Shown in pieces: positions 1 through 9,020 of a stretch of 64,000 nt of DNA (the first letter of the stretch is position 1; every line of letters begins with the position of its first letter). Source of the stretch: Lepas anatifera (Eukaryota > Arthropoda > Thecostraca > Lepadidae); assembly GCA_034440635.1 (NCBI GenBank), contig JAOTON010002130.1, forward strand, positions 310,001-374,000, written 5' to 3'. Both the position numbers and the translations under genes were made by a program. The notes below the pieces were generated by a model. It ran no database searches. It saw only the letters and a program-made list of their open reading frames with translations, and was not told where the DNA came from.

Positions 1-92
1 CTGTTGACTTATGAGGATCCAGTGAGTTCAAAGTTTGTAATACCTCGTGTTCTTGAACTATGATGTTGCTGAGAGTGGGTACCGATTGGGGG

Positions 93-970
93 TCAGCTTG
101 GTTGACAACTGGGTTTGGCACAGTTGGGGCGTCGATGACCGTATGTGATACGAAAAAAATCTTTAAGTAGATTGGTCTTACCTAGACTGTCATTTATAAT
201 TTCCCCATGGTTTCCTACAAGAGGGGGAATTGTGGAGTTTTGAGACCATCCTACAATGTTTCGTAACATCTGGTGATATTTGTGGGGGTTTTGTCGGTGT
301 TCTAGAAGTTTTTCAGTTTCATTTTTTAGATGTGCAGAATTTAAAGTACGATTCAGCTTTGTCACCGAGTTCCGCTGTCTGGCCCAATTTTCCCAGTGCT
401 CAAGAAGATCGGTCCTTTTTGCTTGAAGGAAAAGACGGTTTCGTTTTTCTTATTTGCTTTCTGAGTTCACTGGTCGCCCAAGATTTGTCTCTTTCTTTAA
501 TTATTACTGTTTTCTTTGGGATAGCTAATTCTGCTGCATTTAGTAGAGCTTTTGTGAACCTGACAGTGGCGTTGTCGATATTCCCGTCCAAAATTTGTTC
601 CCAATCAGTATCTTGTAATATTTGCACGAAAATGTCTATATTCATTCTGTTGTAGTCCCATATGGATCTTTCTATTGATTTGGGTTGAGAAGTGCTTACT
701 TTAAGGGTTGAAAATATGGGAAAGTGGTCTAAAGCTGCGAACGAAGACAGAGTTTCACTGGCTATAACAATTTCCTCGTTGCTAGTAAAACATAAGTCTC
801 TGAGATTGGCAGTGTTGTTGTTTGGCCTGGTTGGGGTTTTGGTCAGCTGAGTGAGACCACGAACGCTCGCCGCGTCGGCCAGTTCGGTGTCGAAGGGTGT
901 AACTCCGCTGCTATTTTGAAGGTAACGCTCGGATAGATAGTTGTTTCAAGCGTTGAAACCGCCCAAAATT
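93..970 (-). pseudogene. Retrotransposon ORF2: endonuclease C-terminal half and pre-RT linker
   Basis: Continuation of the element. Near 970 the strand reads ILGGFNA followed by an in-frame stop; family members normally have GDFN here, so a catalytic Asp is replaced by Gly. Further on come TRPNNNTANLRDLCFTSN and ALDHFPI, which correspond to the late endonuclease blocks, the second being the usual SDH motif with S changed to L. The segment 645-400 then reads through WEQIL and KALLNAAELAIPKK. The segment 365-93 is the typical region rich in K, N and FF before RT. The missing residues and stops show that this copy cannot make active enzyme. Confidence 0.7.
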
Positions 971-977
971 AGTAAGA

Positions 978-1618
978 TCAAGCTAGGATACTCGTTGCAA
1001 AGTGTGACACTGTCAAACAATTATTCCTGAACTGATCAAGTCTATTCGAATCTAAATTCGGGGGCAGGTATAGGCAGCAAATGATAGAAATGCTCGGGAG
1101 TTTCAGCTTACAGCAAACCCATTCCTCAGAATTGTCCCCTTCTAAATTTTCTAGTCGCTGCATAGAAATTGTTTTATGAATGTATATTGCTACCCCTCCC
1201 TCAGACCTAGTAGGATTGTTTAGAAGAGGTGCGTGAAAGTCTTGGATGTCATATAAAATATAATTTACATTGTTATCGAGTTTAGTTTCCGTCAGTGCCA
1301 CTATTTTGATATTTTCTGTGCGGATAAGTTGGTGCAGTTCGTGCACTTTTCCCGGAATTGTAAGGCTGCTGATATTCACATGTGCGATTGTTAGATCACT
1401 GATTTTCGGTGGGCCCGGGTTTTTTTCGATACCTGCTATGATGAGAAGAACGTCCATATCAGCTACCAAATTTAACAGCTCCCATTGTGCGTTGATGGGT
1501 TTAAATGCAGCTCTACTAGTGAAATCCCAGATCTGCAGCCTTGAATGTTCATATCCTTTGATGCGAGTTTTTATCCTAGCGGCAGCGGCAATCTCGGACT
1601 TCTGGTCGTGAACAGATG
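978..1618 (-). pseudogene. Retrotransposon ORF2 N-terminus: 2A-like motif plus endonuclease N-terminal half
   Basis: An open frame of about 210 codons, open upstream of any ATG. About 55 basic residues are followed by AGIEKNPGPP (motif GIEKNPGP at 1433-1410), a 2A-like motif. Canonical 2A peptides read D-V/I-E-x-N-P-G-P and cause ribosome skipping between G and P; here the D is a G. After it come endonuclease blocks: DLTIAHVNISSL, then IVALTETKLD with the catalytic Glu, then RSEGGVAIYI. The frame is lost after 978. The rest of the domain continues in other frames down to about 670. Several invertebrate CR1/L2-like elements carry 2A-like sequences at this place, so the position fits the family. 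Confidence 0.75.
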
Positions 1619-1619
1619 T

Positions 1620-1860
1620 TAGGTTTAGGTGGCGCCACCCTCGCGCCGGCAGCGGGCGAGAGTGACCTTGCTAAGTGCCGAATGCGTGGCGCAGGGGCGG
1701 CACTGGAGGCGCCGGCCCGGGGCGGCAGGCAGCGGCGGAAACCTGGCGGCAAAAATCATCCGGCAGAGCTCCCTCCAAACCAGGGGCGCGAGATGCCGAC
1801 CACAGTATTAGTTTCAGAAGGTGGTAGGCAGTAGGTACGCTTCATTATATGTGGGTTAGA
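1620..1860. other. GC-rich unassigned stretch
   Basis: Between two retrotransposon fragments. It is GC-rich with short purine tracts; the short open frames have no recognisable domain and look like by-products of base composition. I see no gene. Confidence 0.4.
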
Positions 1861-3176
1861 TATGGTGGCACACACGGGTATCAACAAGTGGCTACTGCTG
1901 AGGCTGATAAAAAATCTTCAACCCGAGTGACTGTCTTGTGCGTAAGGTACGCCTACATATTTCACGATTAGGGAAAAATCAAAAGAAGGTTCAGGTGTGC
2001 TGGATACCCAGCCATGTGGGAATAGGAGGCAATGAGGCAGCGGATGCCGCGGAAAAACGAGCAGCGGAAAGAGCATGTTCGCGTCGACCCCCAATTCCGG
2101 CCAGGGACTTGTTCCCCCATCTGTTGCATCACCTCCGCAAAGCCTGGCAACAATCGTGGGAAATGCTTGCAAGCAACAAACTATTCGAGGTAAAGCCTGA
2201 ACTCGGTGAGTGGCAGTGTGCAACGCGCCGATCCCGGCGAGAGGAGGTGGCCCTCTGCAGATTGCGTACCGGCCATACATTGGCCACCCATCGTTACCTC
2301 CTTTGTGGTGAAGCGAAGCCACCCTGCCTGCGTTGCGCTGTACCCTTGTCGGTGAGGCACGTGCTGACGTCCTGCCCTGGGTATAACGGAGAGAGGACCA
2401 CGCACCTTGGCGAGAGACAGGAGCCTTTTACTATGTCAGAGATGGTTGGCCGCGACTCCCGTTTGATAGAACAAGTGCTTACTTTCCTGAAGGCCATCAA
2501 TTTTAGAATCATCTATGACCCTGGTTAAGCGCAACATGCTCTGTGAGGACCTAAGCTGAACACTTTGACATACTTCAGCCTAATGCCTTAGTACACATAC
2601 CGTGAGTCCTCCGGGTGACGCTGCGCGGAGGGCTGCCTGGCGCGGAGCGCCTGACTCCCCTGTGGAGTCTCACGCCCCGTGCTGAGACTACACTGCCGTC
2701 CGGCGGGGGCGGGCGTGGATCACATGAAAATGTGACTTGCGCCTGTCTTCCGTGGGAGGGCAGCGCAGGAGGGAGTCCGCCTAGGTGCCCAGCTGTTTGC
2801 TGGGCGCCCGGGCGGACTCAGGGACTTCCCCGTACTCCCGGGCCCCCTGGGTCCGGGGGTGCGGAGTGGGCGTCGGAACTGACGCCCCGTCGCCTCGTGC
2901 CGGGCGCTCTCTGCGCGGCGTTGCCTGGTGGATCTTATAGGGTCTAGGTTTTGTTTTCAGGACAGGAAGGGCTGATGTTAGTAGTGTGTGTGCAACCCTC
3001 TGTTTGATTTGCCATTCACCCTCACAGCGAGGTATTGACATCGAAATTTATAATGAATCTCTGAATCACGCGTTCTTCTTGTTCCATATGGAGCACTTTT
3101 AGCAATTGTACTGTTTTGGGCGCTATATGGCCTTGCCAGACTGGTGCACCCCCTAAGCCCAAATAACTAACTAATT
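1860..3176 (+). mobile_element. I/R1-like non-LTR retrotransposon, 3' part (RNase H, zinc-knuckle-like tail, 3' UTR)
   Basis: A 5'-truncated copy. The coding part ends with TAA at 2526-2528. The following GC-rich 3' region ends near 3176 in a CAAATAACTAACTAATT-type tail, which resembles the short TAA-like tails of I-clade elements. RNase H after RT is characteristic of the I, R1, LOA and related groups and absent from CR1, so this is a different family from the copy at 1-1620. The 3' boundary is inferred from the tail only. Confidence 0.6.
1938..2528 (+). pseudogene. RNase H domain and Cys/His tail of a non-LTR retrotransposon polyprotein, truncated
   Basis: The frame encodes VQVCWIPSHVGIGGNEAAD near residues 18-36, the hallmark final block of retroelement RNase H with its conserved His and last catalytic Asp. 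Farther on (near residues 106-135) is REEVALCRLRTGHT, then CLRCAVPLSVRHVLTSC, the C-x2-C...H...C pattern common at the C-terminus of I/Jockey/R1-type polyproteins. The upstream RT and endonuclease are missing, so it is a 5'-truncated remnant. The final frame is open for about 200 codons, which suggests a fairly recent insertion. It would have no promoter here. Confidence 0.85.
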
Positions 3177-3687
3177 GAGGCTGATCTCACCTCAGCGTGG
3201 ATCTGTATAGCTTACAGACAGTTGTATTGAATTTTTAGCAGCATATCCTGGTTGCATCGGCAGTGCCTCTTGGATTGGGTACATAACCCGGGAAAATATT
3301 GCTTTGTGGATGATATGCGAATTGGAGGCATGTTGGACAATAAGACAGCATAAACCTTAGTCTAATAATCCGCGTAATACCCCTGAGGTCGCTCAAAAAG
3401 GCGAGCACCGCAGAAACCATATATAAATACCAAGGCAAAGAGGAGAAATTATAAATGGTTTGATCGACCACTATTAGGTATAGCATAACACAGAAGCAAG
3501 CTCCGATTTAGAAGAAACACGTTGGCTTTGTCTTCTAATTGTACACAACGAACAATTACAAAAAAATATCGACTGTATCCTTTTCCGGAGTGAATTGTTC
3601 TCAATCAGAATCGGGCTCAGTAGTCTCAATCATAGTCACTTACACGTCTCTGGTTGCTTGGTTATCGTTTACGACGCGTACCGTCCG
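3176..3687. other. Unassigned spacer
   Basis: AT-rich DNA between the I-like 3' end and the foldback element. No convincing coding, repeat or RNA signal was seen. Confidence 0.4.
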
Positions 3688-5890
3688 ACCCAGGGGGTTC
3701 AAGTTTAGTATATACTAGTCTGGCAACCCCTTTGCCTACGTCACCCCGAGGATGCCCGGGGGCATTTAGCGCTGTAGGTATAGCAGGAAAGTGGTTTTCC
3801 AGAAAATATTAAAAATACTTACAGACCATTTAAAGATGTGATTTTTGCTCAGCGTGGTGCTGTAACATTTTTCTTTCCAAAACTGACCTCAAATAGTTCT
3901 AGACAGACGTACTTTTTTATCTGGAGCGCTCAATCATGAGGCATGTCAGACTTCCCCTTAGGCCGACTTTCAACATATTCCGGGGGCAGTATCGCCCTTA
4001 ATGGTTCTATCTTCAGTGAATTGGGAGCTGGATGCAGAGATACAGAGGACGGAGGTGAATGCAGATGTCATAGGCGGATGTACGGGCCAAGGTACTTTAA
4101 CAGACAGATGAGAATTCGGCGGCAGAGGCGGATACAGGGACAACGATGGATGCAGAGGGCAGAACGGAACGATGGGGAAAAGGCGGATAGAGCAACAAGG
4201 GCGGATGCAGGGACAGAGCGGTTCGAGAGGTCAGAGGCGGATAAAGAGGCAGAGGCGGATGCAGGGGCGGATGGAGGAGCAAAGGCAGATGCATAGACAG
4301 AGGCGGAGGCAGGGGCAAGGACGAATGGAGGGGCATATGAGGATACCGACAGCTGAGGTGGGTGCAAGAGACAGAGCCAGATGCATGCGACAGAGGCGGA
4401 TTCAGGAGATAGAGGCAGATTCAGGAAACAGAGGTGGATTCGGGAGGAAGATGCAGATGGAGGAGACAAAGGCGGATGCAGGCGACATACGCGGATGCAG
4501 GATATAGAGACATACGCGCATGCAGGAGATAGAGGCGGATGCAGGAGACAAAGGCGAGTGTAGGAGACAGGCATATTCATGACATAAATGCAGATGCAGG
4601 AGACTAATGCGGATGCAGGAGATAGAGACAAAAGGCGGGTGCAGGAGATAGAGACAGAGGCAGATCCTGCACCCGCCTCTGTTTCCTGCATCTAACTCTA
4701 TCTTTTGCAAGTGCCTCTGTCTCATGCATCTGCCTCGGGTGTCTGCATCCTCATGTGCCCCTCCATACGTCTCTGCCCCTGCCTCTGTGGCTGTTCGTGC
4801 ATCTTCATCTGCTCCTCCATCCACCTCTGTCCCTTCATCTGCGTCCACCCATACATCCGCCTCTGCCCATCTGACTATCTCCTGCATCCGCCTCTGTCTT
4901 TATCTCCCGGATCTGCCTCTGTCTCTATCTCCTGTACCCTCCTTTTGTCTCTATCTCCTGCATCCGCATTAGTCTCCTGCATCTGCATTTGTCATGAATA
5001 TGCCTGTCTCCTACACTCGCCTTTGTCTCCTGCATCCGCCTCTATCTCCTGCATGCGCGTATGTCTCTATATCCTGCATCCGCGTATGTCGCCTGCATCC
5101 GCCTTTGTCTCCTCCATATGCATCTTTCTCCTGAATCCACCTCTGTTTCCTGAATCTGCCTCTATCTCCTGAATCCGCCTCTGTCGCATGCATCTGGCTC
5201 TGTCTCTTGCACCCGCCTCAGCTGTCGGTATCCGCATATGCCCCTCCATTCGTCCTTGCCCCTGCCTCCGCCTCTGTCTATGCATCTGCCTTTGCTCCTC
5301 CATCCGCCCCTGCCCCTGCATCCGCCTCTGCCTCTTTATCCGCCTCTGACCTCTCGAACCGCTCTGTCCCTGCATCCGCCCTTGTTGCTCTATCCGCCTT
5401 TTCCCCATCGTTCCGTTCTGCCCTCTGCATCCATCGTTGTCCCTGTATCCGCCTCTGCCGCCGAATTCTCACCTGTCTGTTAAAGTACCTTGGCCCGTAC
5501 ATCCGCCTATGCCATCTGCATTCACCTCCGTCCTCTGTATCTCTGCATCCAGCTCCCAATTCACTGAAGATAGAACCATTAAGGGCGATACTGCCCCCGG
5601 AATATGTTGAAAGTCGGCCTAAGGCGAAGTCTGACATGCCTCATGATTGAGCCCTCCAGATAAAAAAGTACGTCTGTCTAGAACTATTTGAGGTCAGTTT
5701 TGGAAAGAAAATGTTACAGCACCACGCTGAGCAAAAATCACATCTCTAAATGGTCTGTAAGTATTTTTAATATTTTCTGGAAAACCACCTTCCTGCTATA
5801 CCTACAGCGCTAAATGCCCTCGGGCATCCTCGGGGTGACGTAGGCAAAGGGGTTGCCAGACTAGTATATACTAAACTTGAACCCCCCTGG
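3688..5890. mobile_element. Foldback element: giant inverted repeat of about 2.2 kb
   Basis: Left arm 3688-4668 and right arm 4906-5890 are reverse complements over almost their whole length (about 980 bp each) with a few substitutions and one 6-bp length difference. The central loop of about 240 bp is itself related minisatellite. Outer arm ends read CCCAGGGGG(G)TTCAAG; the arms then run through an AT-rich part and change near 4030 into a purine-rich minisatellite with a core like GCGGATGCAGGAGACAGAGG. The layout (long inverted repeats with tandem repeats inside, no transposase) matches foldback-type elements. No clear target duplication was found. The open frames inside are repeat translations, not genes. 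Confidence 0.85.
4060..5490. repeat. GCGGATGCAGGAGACAGAGG-type minisatellite inside the foldback arms and loop
   Basis: Imperfect short tandem repeats on both sides of the palindrome centre; units of about 12-27 bp built from GGCGGAT, GCAGG and AGACAGA blocks. The purine-rich strand is plus in the left arm and minus in the right arm, switching near 4670-4690. Confidence 0.8.
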
Positions 5891-6330
5891 GGGCGGCGCC
5901 TGCCCGGCCACGACTGTTGACCGGCGACCAGTCCCTGCTTCCGCCGTCGGGCCGGCTTCGTCCCCAGTGGCCGCGGGCTCAACCTGAGCAGCGGCGTCTC
6001 CAGGAGTGGTGCTTCTGGGAGATGATGTGTTGCTTCCAGGGTTGAGCTCCAGCTCCTTCATCGTTTTGGTATTGAGCAGCGGTTGGTCACCGATGAGCCT
6101 CCTCAGGTCTGCGACTCCACGGATGATGCTTGTCGGGCTGTCATCTGTGACTCTGATTTTCATTTTTCCTCCGTCGGTCCACTGCCTTGCGATGACCTTG
6201 TCACGTCTCAGCTGTCGGGCCGTGTACATGACGGCACTGTTGTGCCGGGTGAGGCAGTCCGACATTGAGATTTTAGACAGGGCATGGGCTGGAAGGCACG
6301 ACAGTTCGTCGACTCTGACTTCTCGAAGTT
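5861..6330 (-). pseudogene. Retrotransposon ORF1-type protein with FP-like C-terminal domain, fragment
   Basis: The frame opens after a stop near 6333 and runs into the foldback end. It contains SMSDCLTRHNSAVMYTARQL, then WTDGGKMKIRVTDDSPTSII and VADLRRLIG. This pattern (small residue, LT..N..L...AR.L, then WT.DGK..V...., then I....DL..L) matches the FP-like C-terminal domain found in ORF1 proteins of many arthropod non-LTR retrotransposons. The remaining C-terminal part is rich in T, P, G and A. The last residues are encoded by foldback sequence, so the foldback element probably inserted here. The upstream part of ORF1 is missing. The domain is recognised by pattern, not by a search. Confidence 0.6.
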
Positions 6331-6333
6331 ATA

Positions 6334-7120
6334 GATGGCGCCCCACAGCCGACTAGTTTTTCTCTTTTCACCCCGCCAGTTTACATATGACAGATACGGC
6401 ACACAGTCAGCCGTCGACTGCCGCTGTCACCGTGGTTCTGCTGCATTTGTAGCGAATACAATTCTTATCTGTTTTGGTGGCCGTTAGGTCTCTGCCACCT
6501 GGCAGATTTATTGGTGAACTAGTAGTTTCACTTCTTGTTGATAGGTGATGTTCAGATATTGCATTGCAAAGCGACATCGTATTGGCAAATTTGGTGGCAC
6601 CAATCACACAGTTGCGATAAATGACGAATCCCTGCCTTAGTGACGCAGCTCTTGTACTATTTACTAATGTAAAAATACCATAAAATTACAGACACTCATA
6701 TATAAATGTAGATTTCTCATAAATCTTAGGCCCACATTTTATGCATAAGATTTGCCAACATGTATGCGAAATTTCTGGTGCTGAGCGGCTGAAGATACTT
6801 GATCAATTTCATATAATTTCTCACTAACATAATTTCAACCTAAAAGTATCCTAAAAGCATGAACGATGATTCTTTAAATATTTCCTTTTGCTTCGAATCC
6901 ATGAAACCAATTATAAAATTCTAAGATATTGAGCTTAGTTTTCCAGCTATAGTTTTCCACCTGACGTGCATACTGGTGCATGTTCCAGAAATCCGAAGGC
7001 CATGTTTCCCAGGTCCTGATAATATCCTCCAGCTAGTTACAACTGATCCAATACGAATGGAGTGTGGCTTCGCAAGAAGCTCAATGGAACTGACCTCCAG
7101 CTCGAGATAACGCCATGTGA
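6334..7120. other. AT-rich spacer
   Basis: No supported gene. Mostly AT-rich sequence with short scattered frames. Confidence 0.4.
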
Positions 7121-7339
7121 CCTACCTCCTAACCAGCCCCCTCCCCTTCCAACAGCAAGCGCAGATCACCGAATATGACGTCACACCTCGTAGCATACAA
7201 CATGGGACAATTAAATGATTAAATATCAAAATTCTAGCAAAAATAGGTCTAGAATCGAAGATAAAATGCTTATTTATTGCATTTGGGATAAACCTGATTA
7301 CCGTGCATTTTAACACATTCGTAAGCGGGCAGTGCCATA

Positions 7340-7455
7340 AGCAGAGGTGTGACACACGGCCCAAAGGTGAAGGAATTCCTCCACGCCCGGGTGACGTCAC
7401 CCGGGCGCGAAAATCCTTTGAACGTACCTTTCAGGAAGGGTATCTTGCCTCCTAA
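7340..7455 (-). repeat. Dispersed repeat shared with 62955-63030
   Basis: The reverse complement of 7371-7452 matches the segment beginning CAAGATACC at about 62957: AAAGGTACGTTCAA, then GTGACGTCAC, in the same order and spacing. It is the flank or end of a short TIR element whose fuller copy lies at 62670-63030. Confidence 0.6.
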
Positions 7456-7539
7456 TATCTTTTCTGAAGTCAGAGAGGGTCTTGGACGCCTCCTGAGGCC
7501 GAAGCTTTTTTCTTGATAAATGTTGTCCAAGTTGTTTCA

Positions 7540-7829
7540 GTTCGGTTTTAGGAGTCGAAGTCTCACTAATATCTTCAAGGGACTTGTCACGGAGACCTCG
7601 ACCTCACCACCCGAATGAGCAACTCCCACAATGAAGGGTTGATTTAGAAGCTCGCCCCGCTCAGGTCACCCTCTCACCGGTCAGCTGCCTGCCAATCTAC
7701 GTCGGGTGAACTATTGAGTACCGGAGCGTCTCAGGGGAACCGATCCCATGCCTCAGATTTACTGCCACTGCATGCTTCTGAGCAGCGGGCCGGAGCCCAA
7801 CGTTCTACCAACTGAGCTACCGGGGCGGC
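7540..7829 (-). repeat. tRNA-derived SINE-like unit
   Basis: On the minus strand the unit starts near 7829 with a tRNA-like head. It has an A-box-like TAGCTCAGTTGG (7819-7808) and, about 70 bp further on, a B-box-like GGGATCGGTTCCCC (7747-7734). The spacing is too long for a plain tRNA and the anticodon region does not fold well, so it is a SINE or a tRNA pseudogene with extra sequence. The tail to about 7540 is unassigned. Confidence 0.45.
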
Positions 7830-8416
7830 TATCAAATAGGTATTTAAGTGAAAGAGAAACGTGGGCAAAATTATGTGTCCATATCGGACTGTGTCAACAG
7901 GGCGGCCGAAGAAGTGTTGGTGGTATGAGGCAAAACTTCGGTACCTCACAGACGCAAGGATAGGGCCGTACCCATAAGCAAATTATGGGAGCAAAAAACG
8001 TGAATGTCGACGGCGTCGTTATATCCTTCTCATGTCAGTCAGGTCTCTGTGTACCTCTATATGATATATTAGTTAATCGGCTATTATAGTTTTGCAGCTT
8101 TGCAAAATTGATATTGATCCGTACTAGCAATGAAAATGAAAATTGTGTAAACTAGTTATAAAAATAACTATCAACACATCCGATTGCATATAAAAAGGCA
8201 AGGGGAGCATGCGGATTCGACAAAAGCGTGCTCCAGGGGTCACCTTATTGAATAAGCCATGGAAGATCCATGCCAGAAAGTGGCGCAGCGGCACTCGTAA
8301 TAGAACTTCTGCAGCCATAAAATATCAACCTCTCGCTCTCCTATACATAACACAGTGCCAAGATTCGAGCCAGGGACCTCAAACTCACTAACCTCACAAG
8401 CAGATGGGCTACTCAC
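7830..8416. other. Intron or 3' flank of the host gene, no exon recognised
   Basis: Lies downstream (minus strand) of the donor at 8416-8411. AT-rich in the middle. No further exon with matching phase (needs two leading bases) could be identified, so the gene probably continues left of the window or in an exon I cannot see. Confidence 0.4.
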
Positions 8417-8591
8417 CGCGGCGCAGAGCCAGAGCTTTGGGCCAGGAGTGCAGCAGAGCCAGAGTGAGATCGGGAGCCTGCTCAGGCCACAGAATACAGC
8501 AGTCCCAGAGAAGGGCCCGCGACGACGCCGCCCAGCCCTGCACACGGCACAACGCCGAGTGCACCCGCACCAGCTGCACACGGCACGGCAG
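8417..8591 (-). CDS. Host gene, fourth visible coding exon
   Basis: Minus-strand exon of 175 bp bounded by an acceptor (CGCACCCACAG then CTGCCG) and a consensus donor (CGCG then GTGAGT at 8416-8411). It starts in phase 0, which fits the phase 0 end of the preceding exon, and ends with one extra base. It encodes about 58 residues of ordinary composition with two WP pairs: VQGWAASSRALLWDCC, then ILWPEQAPDLTLALLHSWPK. Aromatic, leucine and cysteine spacing suggests a buried helical fold and not a disordered tail. The intron before it is only 221 bp. The next exon was not found. The family is not recognised. Confidence 0.7.
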
Positions 8592-8812
8592 CTGTGGGTG
8601 CGCGACACTGTCAGTACCGTGGGCAGCCACAGCTCACATCGGTGTCACCGGTACAAAGCGGGCATCTCCACCGCGGCAGATGCCCGCGATACTGTTAGTG
8701 TCAACATAATCTCTTTGTCCTGTATGTATCTATATGAACAACAGCCGAAGCCCTCACACGTTCAGCGAACACACGGACCAGAGCGGTTAGAGGCGCGGCG
8801 GGCGGCACTGAC

Positions 8813-9017
8813 CGGCAGAGGGGGCTGGCAGCGGGTCAGCAGGCTGCGGGCTGCCCGCCGCATCTCGGCCACCATGGCCCGGCGTCCCGGTCTGCTGGCC
8901 AGCTGCAGGGCCGCCGCACACAGCGCCGTCAGGTCAGCCGGCGGCGGCCGCTGGCTGTCCAGCTCCAGCTCCAGCATCGGCGGCGGCCGCGCCGTCAACA
9001 GCTGGTACAGCAGGTGC
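8813..9017 (-). CDS. Host gene, third visible coding exon
   Basis: Minus-strand exon of 205 bp. The acceptor is CCCCGGACAG then GCACCTG; the donor is CTGCCG then GTCAGT, a weaker match than the others. One leading base completes the codon left open by the giant exon (AG + G, Arg), then 68 codons follow. They encode HLLYQLLTARPPPMLELELD, then ADLTALCAAALQLASRPGRR and AEMRRAARSLLTRC, which look like amphipathic helices. If the GTCAGT donor is not used, the frame runs on to a stop at about 8762, so this could also be a terminal exon. The intron upstream contains the 70-bp array, whose unit resembles this exon's own acceptor. Confidence 0.72.
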
Positions 9018-9020
9018 CTG

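Larger units (their letters stand above)
1..1620 (-). mobile_element. CR1/Jockey-like non-LTR retrotransposon, 5' half, degraded, runs off the left edge
   Basis: Reading leftward from 1620, this stretch encodes in order a basic N-terminal region, a 2A-like motif, an apurinic-type endonuclease (to about 670) and the linker that precedes reverse transcriptase (645-93). The RT itself would lie left of base 1. The reading frame is broken by stops and shifts between 980 and 930 and between 400 and 365. The piece WDYNRMNIDIF (near 650) is the usual post-endonuclease motif of CR1/L2-like elements. The copy is dead as it stands. The upstream limit near 1620 is abrupt and followed by unrelated GC-rich DNA, so it is either the 5' end or a truncation point. 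Clade assignment is by motif memory only. Confidence 0.8.

Noticed and set aside
2615..2947. 110-codon GC-rich frame
   Set aside because: Lies in the presumed 3' untranslated region of the I-like element and shows no domain.
3943..5650. Similar frames of about 120 codons in both foldback arms
   Set aside because: Identical because the arms are inverted copies; composition follows the purine minisatellite and no domain is present.
8335..8425. tRNA-like signal on the minus strand (GGCTCGAATC B-box-like, weak A box) at the exon 4 donor
   Set aside because: The A box is poor and overlaps the splice donor; no cloverleaf. A SINE supplying the donor is possible but not supported.
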